NCBI GenBank assembly: GCA_015680685.1
Contig: MNCI01009117.1
Coordinates: 64,001-128,000 of the forward strand
Origin: Gnetum montanum
Lineage: Eukaryota > Streptophyta > Gnetopsida > Gnetales > Gnetaceae
Direction of reading: 5' to 3'
DNA length: 64,000 bases
Shown one piece after another: positions 1 to 12,300 of the stretch (position 1 is the first letter of the stretch; every line of letters begins with the position of its first letter). The notes beneath the pieces were generated by a model. That model was not told where the DNA came from. It saw only the letters and a list, made by a program, of their open reading frames with translations, and did not search any database. A program made the translations under genes and the position numbers.

Positions 1-1946
1 AGATGCCATTTGGCCTATGAAATGCCCCTACAACATTTCAACACTTGGTCAAGGGTATCATTCAACAACAAATCAGTAGTGGTGTTGAAGTTTTCATGGA
101 TGACTTCCCCACCTACGAAGCTACATTCAAGCAAGCCTTGGACCAACTTGAATAAGTACTGAAGACATGTGTAGAGACAAACCTATGACTCAACTAGTAA
201 AAGAGCCATCTCATGGTCCAAGAAGGCATTGTGCTAGGGCACCAAATTTCATACAAAGGGATTAAGGTAGATCTAGAAAACATAAGGGTCATCCAAGGAA
301 TAACATGTCAACCTGAGATTGTTAAAGATGTTCAATCATTCCTTAGATATACTAGTTACTATCGGCAATTTATTGAGAATTTGTCTAAGATTGCAAAGCC
401 ATTGGTAGAACTTACAAAGAAGGATACACCTTTCATTTGGACCAAGAAATGTGAACACACATTCCAAAAATTAAAGAAGAAACTTGTAGAAACACCAATC
501 CTACAAGCATCATATTGGTTTAAAACATTCCATATCATGACAAATGCATCTAACTATGCTATGGGAGTAGTGCTCACAAAGTTGGATGATAAGAAGTGTC
601 CATATTATATCCACTATGTGAGTAGAAGCATTGTGGGGGCATAGTTGAATTACACCATCATGCAGAAATAATTAATGGTAGTGGTGTATGCATTAGAAAA
701 TTTTAGACATTATGTGCTAGGTTATAAGGTATTTGTACATATGGACCACAGTGCAATTCGCTTCCTTATGAATAAGCCAATAGTGAGCCCTTGTGTTATA
801 TAGTGGCTTGTGATCTTATACGAATTCAATCTTACCATGGTATATTGAAAAGGAACTAAGAATGTGATCGTTGACCACCTCTATTGCTTAAGATGGGATA
901 AGAAAGAGGAGGAGAGCTTACTCTCTGATCAATTTCTAGATGAACTCCTCTTTACTAGAGCAATAAATGAACAAATGTTTGAAAAAGTAATATGATATAA
1001 TGGCATCCTCACATATCGTTTTACTCAAGAGATTCCACAAGACTTGGATTTTAGGAAGAATCAATAATTTCTTCATCAGGTCAAATACTTTATGAAAATC
1101 AATGGACATCTTTACAAGGTGTGTGTCAATGGCTTGATCCATTGGTGTGTCCCTAATGAGGATCAACTATGCATTCTCCAAGATGCTCATGAAGGGCCTT
1201 ATGGAGGCCACTATGTAGGGAGATGCATGGCCATAAAAATCCTAATGGTTGGATAGTATTGGCCCACAATCTTTAGGGATGCCCACCAGTTCATCAAGTC
1301 TTGTGAACATTGTCAATGTGACGAGGGGATGACCGCTTGCATGGAAGGCCCTCAATAGTGGATTCAACCATTGGAGCCTATCAACATATGGGGCATTGAC
1401 TTCATGGATCCCATCACACCCATGTCTAACAGGAAAGCATATATTATAGTAGTAGTTGACTATTGCATAAAATGGGTAGAAGCAGTAGCCATTACTAATT
1501 GTACATCATCCACTGCTGCCAAATTTATTCAACAAAATATCATGAATAGGTTGTGGATGTCACATTCACTAATTTCTAATAATGGAACTCATTTCACAGG
1601 TGCCACATTTAGAAAAATCAACACAATTCTTGGGGGTAGAACATAAATTAACACCTTACCACCCCCAAGCCAACAATCAAACAAAGGTAACCAATCAGGA
1701 GATTACAAAAATATTAACATGAACCACTAGCAAATATAGGAAGGACTAGAGTACAAAACTTAACAATTCTCTCTAGGCTTATCGTTCAACTTGGAAACTT
1801 TCTATTAGATATTCTCCCTATGAGTTAGTGTACAAGAAACTTCCAATGCTCCTAATTCAATCTAAGCTTCATACACTCTCAACAGCTTGTGATCTAAACC
1901 TTGACCTAAGTTTAGCACATAAGGAAAGATTGATCAATATGAACTT
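1..1946 (+). pseudogene. pol: Decayed gypsy pol (end of RT, RNase H, integrase), family R copy 1
   Basis: Enters the window inside reverse transcriptase. The catalytic box reads FMDDFPTY near 94-117. RNase H follows from about 520 (FHIMTNASNY, catalytic D changed to N). The integrase zinc finger lies near 1180-1320 (DAHEGPYGGHY, then SCEHCQ), and the integrase core starts at 1371 (WGIDFMDPITPMSN). One frame holds from the edge to about 1610, broken by in-frame stops. An extra base near 1620-1640, relative to the copy at 53340, then shifts the frame. The second catalytic Asp of the integrase is Asn (LISNNGTHF) and the Glu position is Lys (QTKVTNQEI), so the enzyme is dead. The coding line stops where an LTR is inserted at 1947. 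Close relative of the pol at 51.4-53.8 kb. Confidence 0.9.
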
Positions 1947-2805
1947 TGATGGGACGCGATATCGCATGCACTGCAATATCGCGTACGCAATATCGCGGTC
2001 GTTGCGATATCGTGTCTTCCCTTGCGATATCACATATGCGATATCGTGGTCCACCTCCAAATCTATAAATAAGAGGTGGCACTCCCCTTATTTCATAGGA
2101 TAGGCTAAAAGTAGGGAAACTCTGGCAGATTGATCACTCCAGAGATAGAATATTTTCCATGTGCTCACAGTAGGAGTCCCCAAGTGAACGGATCTTTATT
2201 CAAGCAGTTTGTACCTGAACGCAAGTTGTGTATGGCAATAAAGATGAGCTTTGTGGATAAACCTTGCAGTGCATGGAATAGGTTTATTTAATGTTATTTA
2301 TTACTTTCCTAGTAATGCGATATGAGTACGACTTGATTACAAGCATTGACAAATGTGTATGGCTAATCAAGGAATCGGCTGTTCATCGTGATTAGTCTCT
2401 CTCACCCTCAACTCCTAGACGTGGGATGAGTACGACTTGATTATGAGCATCTACGGATGTGTACGGCTAGTCAAGGAATCGGCTACTTATCACACTTAGG
2501 CTAGTTAAGCGCCTCAGTACAACCACTTCGAGCATGTGCGTTACGTGTGGTGATCCTAGTAACGATTAGCATTTGGTAGCCACAGTTGCATAGTTCAGGG
2601 TGTGTACGGTAAGTGGGAATGGATGCTAACGCTAGTTAATTTAGACTTATTCCTTAGTTAGAGTTAGTTAGTTCTCTCAACCCTTCACCTTGATAGCATA
2701 GGAGAAAAACATTAAAAACTATAAAAATAATATACCTTGGACTTACTTAACCATACACCGTGACAAACACAAGTAAGTCTAGGAAGACAATGAATGATTA
2801 ACCCC
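1947..2805 (+). mobile_element. LTR of family R inserted in pol (3' end truncated)
   Basis: Begins TGATGGGA like the LTR at 46941. U3 (1947-2063) is built of about six copies of a GCGATATCGC-like palindrome, followed by a TATA box at 2064-2070. An AATAAA-type signal lies near 2240. R/U5 matches the 46.9 kb LTR as far as the GAATGATTAACC motif. The last 130 or so bases (the GGTACCTCACCAC end) are absent: the sequence meets a single N at 2806 and then resumes inside pol about 60 bp further on. It therefore looks like a solo LTR or nested-element end whose 3' border is lost by deletion or by an assembly join. Confidence 0.85.
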
Positions 2806-2806
2806 N

Positions 2807-3125
2807 TAGAATTAGAAAGTAAAACTTCAACCAAGAGATAAGGTTTTTTCCTGGAACCCCACACATGTACCCCAAAAGAAAAAATTCCAAACATTGTGGT
2901 AGGGACCTTATATAATTGATCAAACCTTTCCCTCTAGGGCCATGATAATTTACAAACCTGATAGCCCAAATAAAAAGTAGTTTGTCAATATCCAATAAGT
3001 TAGACTTTTCTTAGAACCAAGATTGGCCAGTGTAACTACTGCCTCAATAGATGGATAACCATGTTCTATTTTTCAGGTCTCCTTCCTCTAACTCAGTCAT
3101 GGGGGAGATGGCCATCTATGCTAAC
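2807..3125 (+). pseudogene. pol: Integrase C-terminal tail of family R copy 1
   Basis: Aligns with 53745-54070 of the better-preserved copy, including the stretch for a GDKVLY-type strand, the LWEGPYII-like segment (here near 2890-2930) and the terminal segment ending just after ATGGGGGAGATGGCCATCTATGCT. Frames are broken. It continues the pol that stops at 1946 and shows that the LTR at 1947-2805 sits inside the integrase C-terminal domain. About 60 bp of pol are missing at the junction. Confidence 0.75.
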
Positions 3126-5430
3126 CATTATCATGGCCTCTCAACTTTTCTACCTTTTTTGTTTTTCACATTTTTGATTTTACAAATTTTTTATTTTCAA
3201 ATTTTTCTAATTTTATACCATTTTTAGTACCTTTTAACTTTCTTGATTATTTTACACTTTCTTATATATTTTACATTATTTTATTTTCTTTTGTTTAAGT
3301 GGTATTTTCTCATATTTTGCTAATAAATGTACTTTATTGTCACATGACACAATGTTGTTGTTGTTGTTTACTAATGATGGTTTGTGCTTAATGTGTGATT
3401 ATCAATGTCTGGTTCCTATTTTTAAATTCCAATGTCTAATGACTTTGACATGGTTTATTTTTCATGGAATAGGCAATTAATCCATGTCATCCACCCATCC
3501 AATGAACTCTATGGTTTTCCTTTTTCTGGGAATTTGAGGTCCCTTTTCATTAAAGAGAATTTTAATCAATCAGTGACCTAGGTAGTTCTGGAATTAGGAA
3601 GGATCCAAAGGTTTTAGAAGGTTGTGAGTTCAAGGGGACTTAATACTATTTGTAATTTTCTTCTTACTTGAGTACTTGAGTGTTTTTTGTAGACTTCTTA
3701 CCATTTCATACGACCCACTAAAGGAAGTCAAAATAACATCCTTGCATGGTGTGGTTCCCATTTCAAAAAAAAAAAACAATGGAAATTCAATGCACATCCC
3801 TTCAACACAACTAAGTCCTTACATGTTGTGATTCCCATTTCAAAAAAAATCGATGGGAATTCAATGCACACCCCTCCAACATGAATAAGTCCTTGCATGG
3901 TGTGGTTCCAATTTCAAAAAAAATACAACTATGGGAATTCAAAACACATCCCTTGGACAAATAAAAGGGCTACAAGCACTGGTTATAGAACTCGAAAGAC
4001 ATGCACCTATGCCTAAAGGCTCCCTCTAACTAATCCCCTCTCTCTCTCTCTCCTCTTTATGGAATAATGGCTATTTTGTAAAAGCACTCTTGTATCTTGA
4101 GTAGGTGGATTGGTCTTAGAGCGGTGATGAAAAGTCACTGAAAGCGAATGATTTTGATTTGGATTGAGGATGGAACTTCTTGGGTCATTTTAACCACAAA
4201 TTCCACAAGGGACTTCTTATGACCTTAATTTGAAATTCCATTCCACCTTTTCTATCATCCATCCATGTTGCCATAAATCACCTCATTGCTAGGTTCTATG
4301 TTATACTCTATGTCTTAGTCTAATGTGTTGCAATTCTTGAGTGGATTCTTTTGGATTGCTACTTAATTTATCATGATTATTAAATTAACTATGGGGCCCA
4401 TGGACCCCTTTGTTGAGGCTATGCAAGGGTAAAAATGGCATGAGCCTACTATGGGGAGGATCCACTTGCATAGCTTTTGATTTGATTAGTTAAGGTTCCT
4501 TACCTTTGACATTGCTACAATCCTATATTTCATATTTTCCATTGTGTAAACTGCTTATTACTCATTAATCTTTTATTGCATTCATCCATTAAATTAATTT
4601 GTCTCCATTTTTTCAAATTTATGAACTTCAACATCCTCTTCTCATGATTTCATACTATTCTTGGTCTTCTAAGCTTTCATTTGATCCCAATTTCATTGAA
4701 ACATTCCTTATATTTTGAAAGTTTGACTAAAGTCAACAGTGGTCAATAGCTGCATCAACGAGGCCTTGTTGACATAGTCGACTGCATCGACAAGGCCCTA
4801 TTAATGAAGCCTCATCAACATAGTGCAAAAATACTATATATACCACCAGATACTTTGGAATTTTTTGCACTTTTCTCATAACACATGGGGAATTTTTGCA
4901 ATTTTTCAAAGCCCAAAACCTTCTAGAGCTCATAACATTCAAACTATTTGTCCAAAGCACTCCATTTTTTGATCCTACACTTACCAGAGGTAAGATCTTT
5001 ATCATGGGGGCTGCAAACCTTAAGGTTTTTAATGAAATTTTTGAAATTTTTTTTCTAACTCCCCCCTAAGGATTAGCAACCTTAACAACATAAAAATATC
5101 AACTCTTTTGATAATTAACCCTTCCAACAACCTCTGGGATAATTTATCAATGACAATACATAAACAAAAATAACAATGGAGTTAATTAAATTAGTCATAA
5201 TCACAACTTAGCCAAGTGTAACTATCCTCAAGAGTTAAGGTATCCCAATTTTTTTAAGGTTACACAATGATTACTAATCCATGGTCTTATTGTGCTTATA
5301 AATGGCACCCAAACAAAATCATATGCAAGAATGAGAACCCTCACAACCATGGGAGAAATGACCCAGAGCTGAAAGGGACCAACAGGAACAAGGCCAAGAA
5401 CAACAAGAGGTGACCCATGCAATGGGATGT
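3126..5430 (+). other. Non-coding 3' internal region of family R copy 1
   Basis: T-rich start, then blocks shared with the same region of the other family R copies: the CATGGTGTGGTTCCCATTTC block (3 imperfect tandem copies at about 3745-3930), the CTACAAGCACTGGTTATAG block near 3970, and the block with GCATGAGCCTACTATGGGGAGGA near 4440. No ORF is supported. A U3-like segment with a TATA-like sequence lies at 4735-4845 and is listed separately. The conserved position between pol and the 3' ORF, with a T-rich composition, would suit an intron or leader for the downstream ORF. That is inference. Confidence 0.6.
4735..4845 (+). promoter_or_regulatory. Internal U3-like repeat cluster with TATA-like box
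   Basis: Contains ACGAGGCCTTGTTGACATAG, a variant with GACAAGGCCC, and CTCATCAACA, then ACTATATATACC at 4833-4843. The same repeat type forms U3 of this copy's 3' LTR (8420-8515: GACGAGGCCTTGTCGATG and GACAAGGCCCC), which also leads to a TATA box. It lies upstream of the 3' ORF. It could be a captured U3 acting as an internal promoter, or a remnant of another LTR. Promoter activity is inference. Confidence 0.45.
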
Positions 5431-8140
5431 CTTCATAAGGAAACCAAAGTGGAATCTATTTGACAGATTCTAGAGAAAGAAGTGCCTACCAAATAATCCT
5501 AGAGAGGAGAAGCACCTAGACCTATGCCAAGACTTGATGTCACTTAGACTTAAGCCTACCTAGACATCATCAAGTCCCAAGAAATCCAAAGATTAGTTCT
5601 TCAAGAGATAAAATTTGGGTCATTTTTGGAAAAAGATCCATAGGATGTCAGAACACAGTTACAAACCTCTCTCATATGGCCAATCATCACATCCAATAGG
5701 GAAAGGTACATGGAGAAGACCTATCTCTTCTAGAGTAGCCGAAGGCTAGGTCTATTGTAAAAATCAAGGACATTCAAGTGTCCTACTCGATAGAGGCTAT
5801 TGCACAGGCACTGGTGCAGCCAAACATTGGAACATAGTTGGCTAAAATATCAATAAAAGATGATCCTAAGGCAAAAAGAGAATGGACCCAATGATGCTAC
5901 GGGGTGGACCATAAGGAGTATGATGCCCTCACATCGGTGAAGTGGATTTATTTCAAGATTGTAGCCTACCACTTCAATCTAATGGTGAGTCAAAGAAAGG
6001 TGACTACTTTTTCTTCTTGAGCATGCACCACTCTAAGTAGGAAATTTTCCATTAACTTTTTATAGTTGATTTATTTAGAGATTGAAAAGCACTTCAAGGA
6101 GAATGAAAATGGAAGGAAAATCCTCTCGTTTCTATGCCTTATCAGGAAACTTTACAAGAGGGCAGGTATTGTTGACTATTCAAATGACACTCTCAGACAT
6201 GCTCCCTTGGCCTCATGGGTAGAAATCATGAAGGATAATACACCAACAGCCACTCAAGAAGAGGAGTTACCACCACCACCACATACTTAAGAGACAACAC
6301 TAAAGGCCCATGCAGTCCTTAAGCATTTGCAAAAAATTTGAGAATGACTCTTGAGTGAACAAGAGCAACAAGTAGGAACAAGTGGGATGGATCCATCTAT
6401 GTATCAACTAGCAATGAGTCATCTTAATGAGGTGGCCCAAATAGTTCACCAAATGGAGAGAGGTGGTTTCATTTTCTCTACCCAAAGAACACAACTACCT
6501 TCAGAGTTGAATTCCAATGCTCAAGAGGTGATGATATCATTAGCAACACATCATCTATTCCCAGAAATCTCTGGGAATGCCACCACTTTCTTGGTGAGCC
6601 TGGAGGAAGGTGAAGAGGCAATTGTCCTAGTGATGCAACACCAACAGTAGGATATAGTGGTAGAGGTGCTAGCTAACTATGTAGCTGAAGCACTAAATGC
6701 ACCTATGGAATTTGTACCAAATGTATCTACACTCCAAGATGTGCAGACATCTATAGGCATGGTCAATGAAAAATTGAACATAGCCCAACACGAATAGTTG
6801 TTGGAACAACTGGTAGGAACTGAGCAACCAACTCCAAACATTTTTTATCTCTTAGAGAACATCACAGCAACCTAGTTGGAGCTACTAAATGCAAGGGGTA
6901 GAAGCATAATTTTGGAGGGGCAACTAGAAATGACTCAAGAGAAAAATCAACGCTTCATCGCAAAGGTTGCTAAACTTCATGCCCAACCTATAGAACAAAC
7001 AATCCTTAGCTCAGTGATGACAAGAGATGAAGCTATCAAATAGCTTCCAGAATAATTTCAAAAGGTTGAGAAGGAAGCAGTAATGGCCATCTTCAAATAG
7101 TCCATGACAGAAGCTAAAATTCACTCAATCAAAAGGACTTGAATTAGATGCACTAAGAGAATGAAGTGTTGATCATACAAAATCATCGCCTATGAAATGT
7201 TGATGCTCAAAGAGATCAAATGCAATATTTCATCCATCAACAGCAAGAGCAGCTTGCTAAGATCAACACTGAACTAAGAAAATTGTTCATAGAGAACCAC
7301 AATCTATTAATGAAGGAGGTATGCACTTTGCGACAAAATTCTGCCATCGAGATTGCCACATGGAAGAACCAAGCTCTCAAATTTGAGAGAGTGAAAAATC
7401 ACTACAAGGACCGGGTTGGCTTGTAAAAGGAAATTAATGAAAAATAAATCTAGATGGAAATGGCTAAAGTACATGAATCCCTCTAGCAACTCTAGCAAGG
7501 AAGAGAGATATGGGAGCCCATCCTTGATGGGATTGATGCCTACAATAAAGCAAGGATCTACTTGAAGAGTTGCAGATCGAAGAAATGAAAAATTATATAG
7601 AATTGGCCAACCTCCTTTATGCAAACCTAGTAATGTTGACAGCTAGACGGCCATGGTTGAAATTGAAGAATATGTGGCTAGCTCATATCTGCTATATGAG
7701 GCTAAGTTTAAACACCACAAGGACACCAAGCAAAATCTTGAAACTACTAATGTTGAACTCGATGTCCTTAAACGACGATTCAAAGATCAACAATCCATTA
7801 CTAAGGACCTAGCCAAATGGATGACTACCAGAGGCTAAAGAACATAGTGTGAACATTTGACATTGAATGCAAATAGTTTGTTGCCTGGTTCATCAATGTC
7901 AAGGAGTTATGTCTAGCGATCCTGTGTCCTTGGGATGTTCCTGTTCCAACCCACATTGGGGAAGATACATGGACGATGCATGATTCTAGGAGTAAGGAGG
8001 AAAAAATGGAAGCACTACTGGATGCTTTCTGCCTCCTATTTGAAGTTGTAGTAGTAGTAGGACAACCGTAGCTACCTCAACCATCACTAGTGCATGAAGC
8101 CAGTGAGGATCTCTTAGAGCCTTAAGAACCACCACTGCTT
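5430..8140 (+). pseudogene. Decayed 3' ORF of family R copy 1, resembling 'putative plant transposon protein' domain plus coiled coil
   Basis: Sense-strand coding remnant between pol and 3' LTR, interrupted by many stops and at least two frame changes. One stretch (6066-6290) reads EIEKHFKENENGRKILSFLC followed by LIRKLYKRAGI. This resembles the LITxLCxxAGV signature I associate with the 'putative plant transposon protein' family (recall, not a search). After an acidic and proline-rich stop (EEELPPPPHT), later segments (6351-6650, 7220-7426, 7653-7838) are rich in Q, E, K and L with long charged helices, suggesting coiled coil (e.g. QQQEQLAKINTELRKLF). Extra 3' ORFs are known in Tat/Athila-like elements. 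Function is unknown and this copy cannot make a full protein. Confidence 0.5.
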
Positions 8141-8400
8141 GGGACCATTTGATCTTCTCCAACAAGCTTCACACCATCAAGGAATGTGTTGTCCAATTTT
8201 TGAAGAGTTGTCTCATGGTGTTCAATTTTATGTCTTGAACACCATCATTTTTGTAATGTGTTGATCCATACACTCAAGCATTCCATTTTTTTATCAAAGT
8301 TAGTAAATTGTTTTGTTGAAGAAAAGTTAGTCAATAATCCCATACCTTCCCAATTTTGTAAAATAACTTGAGGATGAGTTTTCATTCAGTCATGAGGATA

Positions 8401-9331
8401 TGATGAGTTGTTGTTGGTTAGCTACATTGACGAGGCCTTGTCGATGTAGTCAACCTCTTCGATGAGGCCCCATAGATGCATCTCACCCTATGTTGACAAG
8501 GCCCCATCAATGCAGTGTCTATCTATCACCTATAAATATGTGCCTTCTAGCTACATTTATGGCAATCTAGATTTTAGTAGTAGCAAAGCTCTTGCATTTT
8601 TTCCATTCAAAAGTTAGAATTTTTTTTACCTAAGTGCCTGCAATAGAAGTCATTGAGTGTAAAAATCTTTGTTCGAGCATTGTTGTACCTGAGCATGATA
8701 GTTTGTGCAACAATAAAGATGAGCTTTTTGATAAACCTTGTAGCACTTTGGATAGATTAGCTCTTTTATTTATGCATTCAATGTTTTCAATTATTTGTTA
8801 ATTATTCTCAATTATTTTGCAAATATTTTCTAGCAGTTGAGTTAATGAGGTTATTAAGCTAGCTATATTAAATACATAAGTATGACTACTTTAAGCATAA
8901 CACATATTTGCTTAGTAATCCCAGCAGCATTGTTGCTTGGTACACCCAATAGCATAGCACTTGGTCACCCAGTAGTAGATACATGGGTTCAAGATGTGTA
9001 CGAAAAGTGGGAATGAATACTTATGTTAGGATTAGTTAAATGATTAGTAAATTAGTCAATTTAGATTAGTTAATCAAATTAATTCTATCCATAATTGAGC
9101 ACCAACCTATAAAACATAAAAAATGATAGAAATTAAATACCTCAATTACACTTAACCATACCACAAACATCACAAGTGTAATTGGGAAGATAACGATTCA
9201 CCTTAAGGGTATATTCAATTCCTAAAGGGCTAGTGCAATGGAATTGATGAAGTCCATGGAATTTAACTAGATCATGTGTGAACACTTTGTGATTCATATG
9301 GTTGGGCATAGGGGTACCTCACCACTCATTA
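8401..9331 (+). mobile_element. 3' LTR of family R copy 1
   Basis: Starts TGATGAGTTG, preceded by a purine-tract remnant ending ATGAGGATA. U3 holds GACGAGGCC/GGCCTTGTC palindromic repeats at 8426-8515. The TATA box is at 8531-8538 (TATAAATA), with an AATAAA-type signal near 8713. The end matches the family (GGGGTACCTCACCACTCATTA, terminal CA decayed to TA). The length of 931 bp is typical of the family here. It follows the 3' internal region directly, so it is the 3' LTR of the element entering at position 1. Confidence 0.85.
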
Positions 9332-12300
9332 AGGTTTATTTTCAATTCCAAAAAATTAGTACTGGAAGTCCAAAAGGATGACCAATTTTTACTAAATATC
9401 CTTATATAAATCTCTCCTACTCTATCTTTATTAATCTAAAAAAGCTGGATTTTTTTATTTTTTTCTTAGGCATATTAGAAAAGTTGGCTTATATATCCTT
9501 ATTATGATATATCCTTTCATTACGAGTCTTTACAATAAGTTGTTAGCCTAGTGATAAGACTTGATTTGAAAGCTCCAAGTCATAGATTCGATTCTAGTGG
9601 ATAATGATGAGTTATAAAATTATAAGTGAAGTATATATCTTTGAGTGTACCTATGTTACAATTATTTTAGGGTTCCAACACTTAATTACATTATATTAAT
9701 CATATGATTATGTTATTTGTTTAAGGAATGAGTATCTTGTATAAAATGTCATCTATACAAGAAATAACTATGATTTAATTTATAGCCCTTAAATATGTGC
9801 ATGTGCAAGATACTAGTGTGCTTATTTGGAATAAGTATTGGTTGCATACAATGTAGTGAAATGTTTTATTTTTGAACATGAGGCCAATTACCAATCCTAT
9901 CCAAGAGAGTCTTTCTTGGTAACGATAAAATAATTTTATCATCATAAGGGTGAAGATGTTCTTTCTTGGTAATGCTTTTTTTATAAGAGTTTTGCAAAGA
10001 GGCCAACTACTTTTTCACATAGAATTTATTCTTATAAATAAATATTTTTTGTCATAAAGCTAGGTGAAGAGATGAATTTTTTTATGAGAATGTTTTTATT
10101 TTTATTTTCAATATGAAAATCAATTCTCAACGAATTAATTTGATATTTTATTAATTTGAAAAACATAAAAGATTCTCTTGGTTGAATCATAAATATATAG
10201 TTAAACTAGTACATTAACCCATTTCCAGCAACCTCATTCAGTTAATTTTATTAACTACTCTATAATATAACATCATGCAATAAATCTATCTAAATTAGAA
10301 TTGATACATATAATATGAAGTTGATTTCATGTTTAATCCTTTTAACTAGAATATTTCTTCACTTGAAGATACTTTAAAATTCTATTAAAAGCACTTTTAC
10401 CACTTATGAAACAATCCAATCCAATCTCTTGCTAGCAATGTACTCTAGTTACTATCTTGTAGTAAAAATGCATTGTAATATTCTTCCAGTACTTGTTTTT
10501 TGAAAGTAATGTAAGATTCGTATTCATCATGAAATCCTTCTTAATCTCCTCAAGAAATAACAATAGTATGTTCTACTCCATCATTAATGATAAACTATAT
10601 GTTATTCTTTCAACTAGGACCTTTGATAGTTCTATTACCTATCCAAAATAATATAAAAATTTTGGGAATAAAATTAAATAATATTACATGTGATTAATGT
10701 TAGTATTAATGACACATTACTCCTTAACATCCTTACCATGTATTTTTGATAGTCATCATACCTTATTGTATAAATATAAAATATATTTTAAATCATAGAT
10801 AGAATGAAAGTCAAAATGAAACTACTTAAAACATGTATATATATACAAAATTACATAAATAATTCAAATGTATGCAAGTAATAGTTAAACATAATCATAT
10901 TTTCACTCTTATAGATATATTTATTCTACTATATTATTTCAAGAAATATGAATCTATTATTCACTTAAGCTCAACATTATTTATCCAATGGGTGACTCCA
11001 TTTATTATTCTTTCCCTAACCTTTTTGTAAGCTTCTTCTTGGTATTTGCTTGTATTTTGTACTTTTCTTCATTTCTCCATACCTAATAGGATTCTTCCCA
11101 TTTTAGACCAATGGAATTTATCATATAAATCATAGTATGATCTAGTCATCAGTTTCAAAGATGATGTTGAGTGGATTACCAAAAACACTCATGCATATCA
11201 TTGTATTTAAGACATATAAAAGATATTATAATACATAAAATATGAATGAAACTCATGTTTCCATGATGAGAAATAAATAAAATATCTATAATTTTATGTT
11301 TTATATTTTTTTTTTGTATTTTAGAATCCTAATGAACAAAACAATAGTAAACAAACATGCATCACAATCCCTCTTGGGGATAGGTGCAATGCTCATGTTA
11401 CAACCCTTCTTGGGGACAAGTGTAACATCATACATAAAATTCAATAAAAATGGCTCTTAATCACAACCTTGATAGTCCAACTTCATGTTGTATAGTTATG
11501 ATGTCCTTAGGTAAGGAAGAATCATCATAGCTTAAGAAAATGAGAATTAATTAAAAAATATTCTTTTTATTATTTTTAATGTTTGATATTTTTTATTATT
11601 TTAGAGTTTAAGCCATTAATGATAGAATGAGGAAAAACCATAAGCTTTAGCCACTACACAAATACTAAACTTCACATCAACCAAATGATTTTAGGATACA
11701 TAAGTAAGATAGCACTCTGATAAAGTCTAGTCACACTTGTGAAAATGATGACTTGAAATACACTTAACCAATGAAGGTAGAACTCTTCACGCAAAAATAG
11801 ATACTAAAAGCCAAATGAAAAATGATAGAATTAATGATTTGCATGCTAAGGAACAATGTCAAATACTTCTATGAGAGAAAGGATTAATGCATGAATATAA
11901 TTGGTATCACTAAGTAAGGATAATGGACCTTGAAGCCTAACTTCATAGATTTCATATGTCCACACCTAGTTCTTTAGGCTTCATTTCATATCAAGTAGAC
12001 ATGTTAGGAGGCTTCTTCTCTAATCCACTATCCCCTTGCACGTCTCTGAGGTGGCTTATATTTTATTATAGTCATGGTCTATATATTTGTACAGTTGTAT
12101 TCCTCCACATTAATCATGTTGTGTATCTAGTTCCAGTTTTGTGTCTTAGGTGTTAAAGCTATGGGACTAGATTTACTCAGTCATTGGGGAATGATGAATC
12201 ATCTAGTGGCATTTTGTAAGTCAATTGTAAGTTTTGAGGAATTTTCAACTAGACCATCACTTGATGAAGTTTCTCCTCTAGTTATATATGTAGTCAATCC

